This document shows positions 56,201-64,000 of a stretch of 64,000 nucleotides of DNA, piece by piece. Numbering within the stretch: the first letter of the stretch is position 1; each line of letters starts with the position of its first letter. The stretch spans positions 5,146,001 through 5,210,000 of the forward strand of contig NC_088786.1 of the NCBI RefSeq assembly GCF_949628265.1, in the 5' to 3' direction. The translations under genes were made by a program, and so were the position numbers. The DNA is from Cloeon dipterum. Its lineage: Eukaryota > Arthropoda > Insecta > Ephemeroptera > Baetidae. The notes beneath the pieces were generated by a model. The model made no database searches, had not been told where the DNA came from, and was given only the letters and a program-made list of their open reading frames with translations.

Positions 56201-59200
56201 CCCCGTAGTTAGCTCAGAAATTGTGGAATTTCAGCAATGGTTTATAACAAAATCCATCGAAATATTGCACCACTCCTTTTCCATGAAACTGTTGACTTTT
56301 GCTCTTCTGGAAAGTTAATCCTTTTAAAAAGTTGAACCGTGACAAGGCTAGAGAGAAAAAAAAGTAATGAAGACGTGCTGTTGGCCGAATTAATTTCACT
56401 AATTTGGAAGATAGGCTGACAGCTCCTCGTCATATCGCTATTCCGCTCTCCACAAATGGCGAGGCACGCGTACGTGCAAAAAAACATCTGCGGAGCTGCG
56501 CCTAAGCCTCGCGCCGGCCGCCGCCGGGAGAGAAAACTTTTTATTCCCTGCCGATTCCGTAGCAGCGAGGAAGGAAGGATGAAAGATGACTGCGGAAGCT
56601 GCTTGGACCTCTTGCGACACGTGCGGACGTCGTTCTCTTCTAGAAAACATAAATCCGCCGCCCGTAGCACACTTTTCGGGGGGTTTGTCGCTGAAACATG
56701 AAAACGGTGTCGCAACATTCTAGTTAAGCATAAAACGACACACCAACATGCGTATTATTTCATAAAAGCGCTGCGGAGAAATCTGCGACTCGGAACGGAG
56801 CAGGAAAGCATTGTTTTTGCCTGACAGTGACAGATAATTCGCTATTTCTATCTGTTATTGCGTGAAACACGAATGAAAGGTTAGCTTTTTCCTTTGCAAA
56901 ACTATGATGATCCACACGCATAGTTGTCCTAGAATCCTAGATGAGAATTTCAGGATTTAAAGAAAATTCGGACCTGCGCTGAGCATATTTTTACCAGAAA
57001 TATTTCTCAAGCTCTTTAGACACGTATAATTACTAAATCCGGGCCAATTACCAAAAGCAATAAAAAACTGGATCAGTTTTACTTTTGATCGGAGCTACTT
57101 TTCCTCCGTTTTTGGTTGATTAGTGGATATATGTGCGGTTTCCCCGTTTTCTTAATGTGATGACCCGTGTAAATATTAGGGAACAACAATAAATTTGGCT
57201 TTTTTATGTCTTTTGTGTGGTCAGGTGATTACGGTTTGTGAAACAAGCACACACAACGCTATGCTCTGGAGCAAATGTTTGTCTTTCTTTCTCCCCTGGC
57301 CGCGATCAAAACGCGCTCTTGTCACTATTCCATAACGTTTACTTAATAAGCAAATAAAATGCAATGATTGCTAAACGAAGTTATTTGAAATTTTTACCAG
57401 ATTTTAAGTGACCAAAGAAAAAAAATAATTTTTGTAAAGCATACTTACGCTTCGTAATTATGAAAATTCTGTTTCGCACTGCTTCTTTTTTTAAATTTGA
57501 TTTTCTCTAAGCTTCATTACCACTATGACAACATCAAACTAAATGGTTGTTTCTGCATTATGCAACTTGATTTATTTTGGATTTGGTTCATAAAACCTTC
57601 AATCTCATAAAAGTGTTCGAGAAAAACTCACATAAAATACTAATAACATAGCTATAAAATTATATAAAAAACCCTGATCAAATTTCACAAACTTAGTTAA
57701 CTGCTGGTTCACGACGAGAAGCAAAGGTGATTGGCCTCCGCCTCTCACTCGCGTCGAACTCATGAATGAATGAGGTAATACGCACTCTCGCGGCTCCCAA
57801 CCCGCTACTCGGTGTGCAGAGAGCTAAAAATTGGTAGTAAGTTAATTTGCTAGCTGCCGATCTGGACTCTCAGCTCTGGATGATTGTCGCAATCTCGACG
57901 GAGATCATTTTCTGCCACGGTTTCGGCGTCGTTTGAAATGGCAACATTCTCGCAGCAGTCGAATGGAGAGTTTAACGATCTGCGAGCGGCTTGTCGAAAG
58001 TGCAGTAAATAAATTAAGCGAAATGAGCGAACTTCTCGAATTAGTCTGTGCGAAAGCCACAGCGGGGATCTTGAATATAAATTTCCTCGTTTTACGGGGG
58101 ACAGACAAATGAAAAACCGGTGGCGGACTAGGAAACCCTCAAAGCAGCTTGTTCCGTGCATTAAAAATATTTTGCTTTTTATGTTTGCCAGTAACTGCTA
58201 ACAGACATGAACTGATATTATTTGAAATTTTCACTTGGGAAATGCATTTCTGACGGTGGGGAAATAATCTGACTTCTTGTCCTCGTTGTTTGAAGTTTGA
58301 AGAGATTTTTATTTTTCTCAACATGTTCCGGCTTCCAATTGGTACCTAAACGGATGACTCTCAACTTCAACCAACGGGTACATAAGCTCGATATTTTCTC
58401 CATCATCACGAACGAATAAAACAATAATCATTTTCTTAGAAAAATCTATCTCTCCTGAAGTTTGTTGTTCGATAGTTGGACAGTTGAATTGTTATTTTTG
58501 ACAATCTTATCACAAAAAATCGCCCTACACAAAAATCTACCGACAAACTAGAAAAAACTTAGATACCAATATTCTATAAAAATTACAGTGGTGTTGGCAA
58601 GAATTTTGATTCCTCTCTTCGATATGGTTTATTTTTTTATTGATGAGGAAAAGGATTTCTAAAAGGTATAGAAGGTGTTAACTGTTGTAAATACATAATA
58701 TCAAATTATGCAATAGATTTTCTAGGAAACCTAAAATGCTGCTATATTTAAATTAAACTCATTCAGTTCTTGTTAGAACTAGTTTTACAAGAATTTGTAT
58801 TTTTAACATTATGCATTCAGGCTGGCCGTATAGATGATCTTCTTACCTTAACATTGAATTTCTTTAATATTGTAACCTGGCGGAGGTTCTATAATTATGA
58901 ACTTTCATTCAAAGACGGTTCACAGCCAACTCGGTGCGCACCGTCAAGTTAAAAAGGTCAAGTTGTCTTAATTTTCGTTTGGTCGTCCTCTCATTGTTCC
59001 AGACAAACAATTTTATGGGCGAACCTGCCTTGTCTAGTTAAGACGCTAATCAGGAAGCGGCCAAATTTGAATGGCACACATTCACGGAAAATGATTGGGC
59101 TGGTCGTGAGGAAAACCTAGACCTTCACGCTTCTCGTTTCCTCTGGATATTGTTGCACGGAATTCTTCCTCATTCAGTAGAAACGTGTGTGTAGTGTTTG

Positions 59201-59993
59201 CGAACGCATGTTTTATCGGCGCATAGTCGTTTTGCAAATAAGTATCGCGATGCTCTCGACCGGCGTGATGCGGCACTTTTGGTCCTTGGTTCGCGGTCTC
59301 TAATTACGAGAGGTGGACAGAGAGCAAATAAAGCAACACGCAACCGCAATTCATATCTCAGGAATTCATCTGTTGCCGGAGAAATTTCCTAATTTAAAAT
59401 TAACGCAATTATGTGCTTGGCTTTGAAAGAAAAAGAGCCTTGAACAAAGTGTCATCGGCCAGAATTTTCTCACAGCATACGGCACCCGCTGGCTACCCCG
59501 GGAAATTGATTGTCATGCTCCTTTCGTTTCCCTTTCATCCATGGATCTTTATCAGCCAATTACATAAAATTATTGCGTGACGGCTTGAAAAAATTATGAT
59601 GATGTTGATGAGATCAGATCTGTAAAAATTAGGAATGCATTAAAAGCACCTGTTTTTGGTTCAGATTTGTATCATTTTTAATTGAAAAATCAAGGCAACC
59701 CGACACGTTATGATTGTTAACATGTTGTATTTTGTAGGGGAATAAATATTGTCTTTAAACAGTTTTCTAACCCATTACATGTAAAATTGCCTTTCGAGCT
59801 GATTGTTAGCAATTCAGGAGCTAATTACGCATGAAATCGTAAATGTGAAAGAAGTGCAAATGAAAATAACGGAAAACATGAAGTATAATGTACCGGAGAG
59901 AATTCGACTTTTAAATATTCACTTCGACTGAAGATTTCACTTCTTCATCACAGCTTCTCATATTAGCGCGGAAATCATTGCTTAATGCGCACG

Positions 59994-60015
59994 TCCATTC
60001 ATTCATTCATTCATT
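59994..60015. repeat. Short (CATT)n microsatellite
   Basis: Five tandem cattcatt-type units at the edge of a GC-richer island. Confidence 0.8.
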
Positions 60016-62767
60016 CGGCGCAGTCCCATTCATCACGTAACTACAAGAGGGAGTGCTAATTATTTATCGACGCAACTCACGCAAGGCGACCAATTTCCAT
60101 CTTTTTTCATTGCGGTTGCCTAAAAAAGGAGCAAGTAGGGTCTCTTTCCATTTCTCTTCTCCTTGGGAGTTCCACCAAATATATAAGCTTGTGGCTGAAA
60201 TACTACGAAAAATTTCTCTTTCCATCCGTCTGCTCTTGTCGCGCACTGAAGTCCATATCCGCAAATGCCGTTGGCTTGGAGAGATTCAATTAAAATTAAG
60301 AAAAGCTCTCTCGCGACGGAACGGCGTAGACAACCCGGCGGCACGGGTGATTTAATTTTCACTCGCATATATATCCAGCGATGTTTGGATAGTTGGTGTA
60401 AAAGTCAAATGTCAAGGAAAACTGATACCCTCTGCAGCCACCGACAAGGACAAATTGCACAATCAGGCGACAAATCCAACGATTTGTGTCGAAAATTTAT
60501 TAAGGTTTTTTATCTACATGAAGGGATTATAATCAGTTGGTGAAATTCTCAGCCAGATTAATGGCGATGGGTGCGTTTTCTTTTTGCTGAGAAACTGGAT
60601 TTTTTGTTCTATTTAGGCTCATTTGTATTAATTACCTAATGTGGATTTCACAAATTGTTACCCCCAGTATTTGATGAGGATGGATTCACACTAATTTTTA
60701 AAATGCAGAACGTTCCCCATGAAAAAATGTCTCCCTTGTTAACAGTGCAATCTAATAACTCGCGTATGTCTAATGAAAATACAGACATAAATTCATATAC
60801 TATACATTTCATTTATGTTTGGACACTTTGCACATATCTTAACCAAAAAGATTCGAACAGAATTTTGAGTTTTCCCCGAACACGGAAATTAAATTTCAAT
60901 CAATGCCAATCCAACTGATTTTTCCTTTATGTTAACTTATCAATAATTTGGCTGAAATCCTGAGAACACGCACGAAAAAAAGAACTTTCAGTAAAAGAAC
61001 AGTCAAACCTCAAGAATTTACTAGAAAATAGAATAATTATACAACAATACTTTCGTTATGCCCCCTGTATAAGTAGCACACAAATGTTGTCCACTTGATT
61101 AATTACCCATGCACGGTAGAGATGGGGATAAGAACTTTGTTCAGCCGCTTGCAATCAGGCCCTTCAACTTTCGTTTTGCATAACTCATTCATTCACATCG
61201 CAGATGAGTAAATAAATAAAGCGCGCACGTCTTTCATTCGCTCATTTCCCATGCGAGTGATCTCAAGGCATGTAATTTGCCGGCTGGGCATATTACACGG
61301 CGCGCGCTGCGATAAAATCGCTGCGTTGTGTGTTTTAATTTATCTTTCGGCGGCGGCGGCAAACAATGGCGAGTCAGCCGGCGCGCTGGGTGGCTCAATT
61401 TGAATATATCGTATTTTGGCCGCTTGATCGGCGTGTTGAACGACGACAAAGGGCGATGCTTCGAATTATAACCACGGCCGCTTGTTTTCGATGCTCACCT
61501 GGCCGCACGTAGACAATTTTGTCTCCACCTTATCGGCAAATTGGCCTCGTGAACGTGCAGCTGATGAATCAGCGTCGGGAAAGCCCTTCTGTCAAAAGAG
61601 GCAATCTCGTTTGACCTGAAGAAATGTAAAAATTAAAGAGATTTACAAAAAGAGTTCAACCTGTGCTATATTTTCCAGTTGACAAGTCCTATTTTATTTC
61701 AAAGTGGACCGAAATTTATTGAAAAGCGCGAATTAGCGATGACAATCATTAAGGCAATTGATTGACATTTTGGCAACGAGGACTTGAGAAGCGGCATTAT
61801 TAGTGTTTCTTATATCAACGCCTGTTCCCTTCATAATAATTATATATTTCTTTTGCTTGCAAAGCTTCAGAAGAATACGAGGTTCATTCCAAATCTTTGA
61901 ACTTTTCACTCATTGTCAGCTAATTATAATTTATTCCTAATTTTGTTACATAAAAATATTTTAGGATTGTGTTCAAAGGTATAAACTTTATTGTATTTCA
62001 GAGATTTTGAATTATAAGCATCCTATTCTTATATTATTTCAATAATTACTTTCTGTTTATCAAATACGAATGGAAATTTAACATTTTGAATAACGAACGA
62101 CATTTCGCTGAGGCAGCACTTTCCGAATAACTTTTCAGAATGGAAAACAAGTTTGAGTGTTACAAAAATCGCTCAACAATCTATGTCAAAATTAAAATCC
62201 AACCCTTTTTCGAAGGATACTGGGAAAAGGCACTGCCACAGTGCAGCGCTTTTAATATCAAGATGATAAAATGTTCTTGAAATGAACATCACAGCATTGA
62301 ATTCTTGAGCCACATTAGCAAATGATACTTCCCCTCGTATTAATAATGATTAAAGGAGAAACTCATCGGATTTAACAACAAGTCACCATAGTCTCATGAA
62401 GAATGGAATGCTGACTTAAGAGTTATGCAACTACTGTTTGTATTGTCCGCAATCAGTGCGCTTCAAACCCAAAGCCATAGTGTCTTTAACAAAAGGAAAG
62501 CTTCAGTTTGTCTGGCGCATTTAACTCAGCACGTGTGAATTTGGTGCAATTAGAGCTTCATATCGGGCCAGCCACATTGAAGCCGTTGCTAACCGAGTCT
62601 AGACTTACTCGAATTACTGCACGTAATAAAAGATCTTGTCTGGCCCGGGTCGTTGAAACGGCCGATCAGGAATTGCGCGAGCGACTTGTTTGTACAGAGT
62701 AAAGTTTCAAGCTCAGCGGTTAATAACTCTTCACTGGAGGATATCCACAGGTGTACACATTACACCG

Positions 62768-62783
62768 TTGTGTGTGTGTGTGT
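62768..62783. repeat. Short (GT)n microsatellite
   Basis: An uninterrupted run of seven to eight GT dinucleotides. Confidence 0.8.
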
Positions 62784-63930
62784 GCCAAATTGAGCCGGCA
62801 GGTAATTATCTCTCGTTTACCGCCTGTCAATAAATTAACCAACGGCTCGAGACCTGCGCGCGGACAAATGCCAATTCTCCGCATTTTCCTCCTCAATTTA
62901 CCTCTCGTAAATGTTGCCAATTTGCTTCATTGCCGAATGATTTATGTTCTTGCGGATGTATTCAATTTGCTGAAAACTGTATGTGGCAAAACTATAGTAA
63001 TTTCCACTAGTCATTGGTGAGAAAAAAATCAGACTATGATCTAATTGTAGAGTTTGAGCTCCTGAGAAATGCTTGCTTACACGCCTAAAAGTAGAATTAG
63101 AGTGCTAATTAAATATAAATTGAAAACAAGGATTTTTTCAAACTTATTTCAATATGAGTCTATTGAACTATTGGAAAGCTATCGAAAAAGGTTGACTCAT
63201 GAAAGCATATGCAAATTTAAAGTTTCCTTGCCATAAAAGGTTAATTGATGTTACAGCAAATGATATATTTGAGTTTTACAACCCGTTAGGGGAAATCACG
63301 ATTTTCATGTTGATGAAGATTGATGGTAAATTTGTTGACATAAAAGTATCGTGATCGACGTGCGGTCGTATCATGTTTAAGAATTATGTATATGATGATA
63401 TTTCAATTAATTAAATCTAGCTCGCATAGAAAGTGAGTGAGCACAGCGTTAGACACGGCCAATTAAGCTTGTATACACGCACTTTTCGGGGAAACAGCAC
63501 TTATCCGCTCCCAGAAGAAATTTACCCAGCGCGTCTATTTTGGCATGCGTTATCTGCTTCGCTGATCGCATTTTATTCAATATCCTGTTAGTTAGGATTT
63601 AGCATAATCGCGGAGAGAATTTTAAAAGGGGTTTGATCGAAGTTTCGAAAGCGCATTCGGCTTTGTTACAAGTTAAGAAATAAGCATGTTCCAAGCAAGT
63701 TGCTCTCATTTTTGTTTTATCCTGAAATTGCGAGTCTTTGCAGGTAAATTAATTTTTTATTTACCAGTTGTGGAGTGAAATTTTTAAAATGTTTGTGTAA
63801 AGCAACTTTTTTATTTTTAGCTAAGTATAGTAGATGGCAACATAACTCAATTTTTTGGTTTCTGGCGCGTCAATTCAGTAGCATTTTGTCTGTGTGCTTT
63901 ACAATAAAAACATCATTTTTTTTGCAATTT

Positions 63931-64000
63931 TGACTATAGCCAGCAGTTAATTTGTTAATTGATTGAGTCTATTTTTTTGTGAAATTTAGCAACAGTTTAT
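63931..64000 (-). repeat. Dispersed repeat family B, copy 3 (cut by the window end)
   Basis: Read on the minus strand, the last 70 bases contain gttgctaaatttcacaa, then aattaac and ggctatagtc in the order seen at the end of the other two copies. The rest of the copy should lie beyond 64000. Confidence 0.6.

Larger units (their letters stand above)
56201..63930. other. Gene-free tract, part 4
   Basis: Islands of the same kind are present at about 56400-56850, 57700-58130, 58910-59400, 59930-60420, 61180-61600, 62450-62920 and 63420-63560. Small items noted are the 12-bp palindrome cggtgcgcaccg at 58932-58943, a (cattcatt)n run at about 59995-60015 and a (gt)n run at about 62768-62783. No exon, tRNA or transposase is supported. 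Confidence 0.5.

Overview
This is nuclear DNA from an invertebrate animal, most likely an insect or another arthropod. The protein-coding genes are split by many short GT-AG introns, often 50-65 bp, in an AT-rich background. The proteins match metazoan families, including an MBOAT1/2 (oysgedart-type) acyltransferase and a single TANGO1/MIA3. The species cannot be told from the window. Exon coordinates below were built by hand from splice sites, reading-frame phase and family similarity.

Layout: 1-1.8 kb is AT-rich intergenic sequence leading into a promoter. Cytosolic acetyl-CoA acetyltransferase (+, 1860-4441, 7 exons) carries a tRNA-Asp(GTC) inside its fourth intron. It converges, across a (TA)n microsatellite, on the spliceosomal DEAH helicase DHX38/Prp16 (-, 10671-5218, 17 exons). 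Next is the MBOAT lysophospholipid acyltransferase (-, 21498-11619, 10 exons, 5.9-kb first intron). It is divergent from a USP37-like deubiquitinase (+, 22523-25197, 9 exons), which converges on a DH-PH RhoGEF (-, 28476-26527, 7 exons). The RhoGEF is divergent, across 450 bp, from TANGO1 (+, 28927-37523, 18 exons plus one possible cassette exon).

From about 38 kb to the end no coding gene can be supported. This 26-kb tract is AT-rich sequence interrupted every 1-3 kb by GC/CpG-richer islands of 200-700 bp with homeodomain-type AT cores. That is what a large intron or regulatory domain of a neighbouring gene would look like. Repeats include two copies of a hAT-type MITE with 8-bp target duplications, in introns of the acyltransferase and TANGO1, and a second unnamed dispersed repeat of about 400 bp.

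The six genes are mostly housekeeping (acetoacetyl-CoA metabolism, splicing, membrane lipid remodelling, ubiquitin removal, Rho signalling, export from the ER) and form no obvious shared pathway. Alternating strands give two divergent promoter regions and two convergent ends. No undescribed multi-gene system was found. The most useful novelties are at transcript level: a stop-free 57-nt intron of 3n length in DHX38, a phase-neutral candidate cassette exon in TANGO1, and the gene-free island-rich tract.
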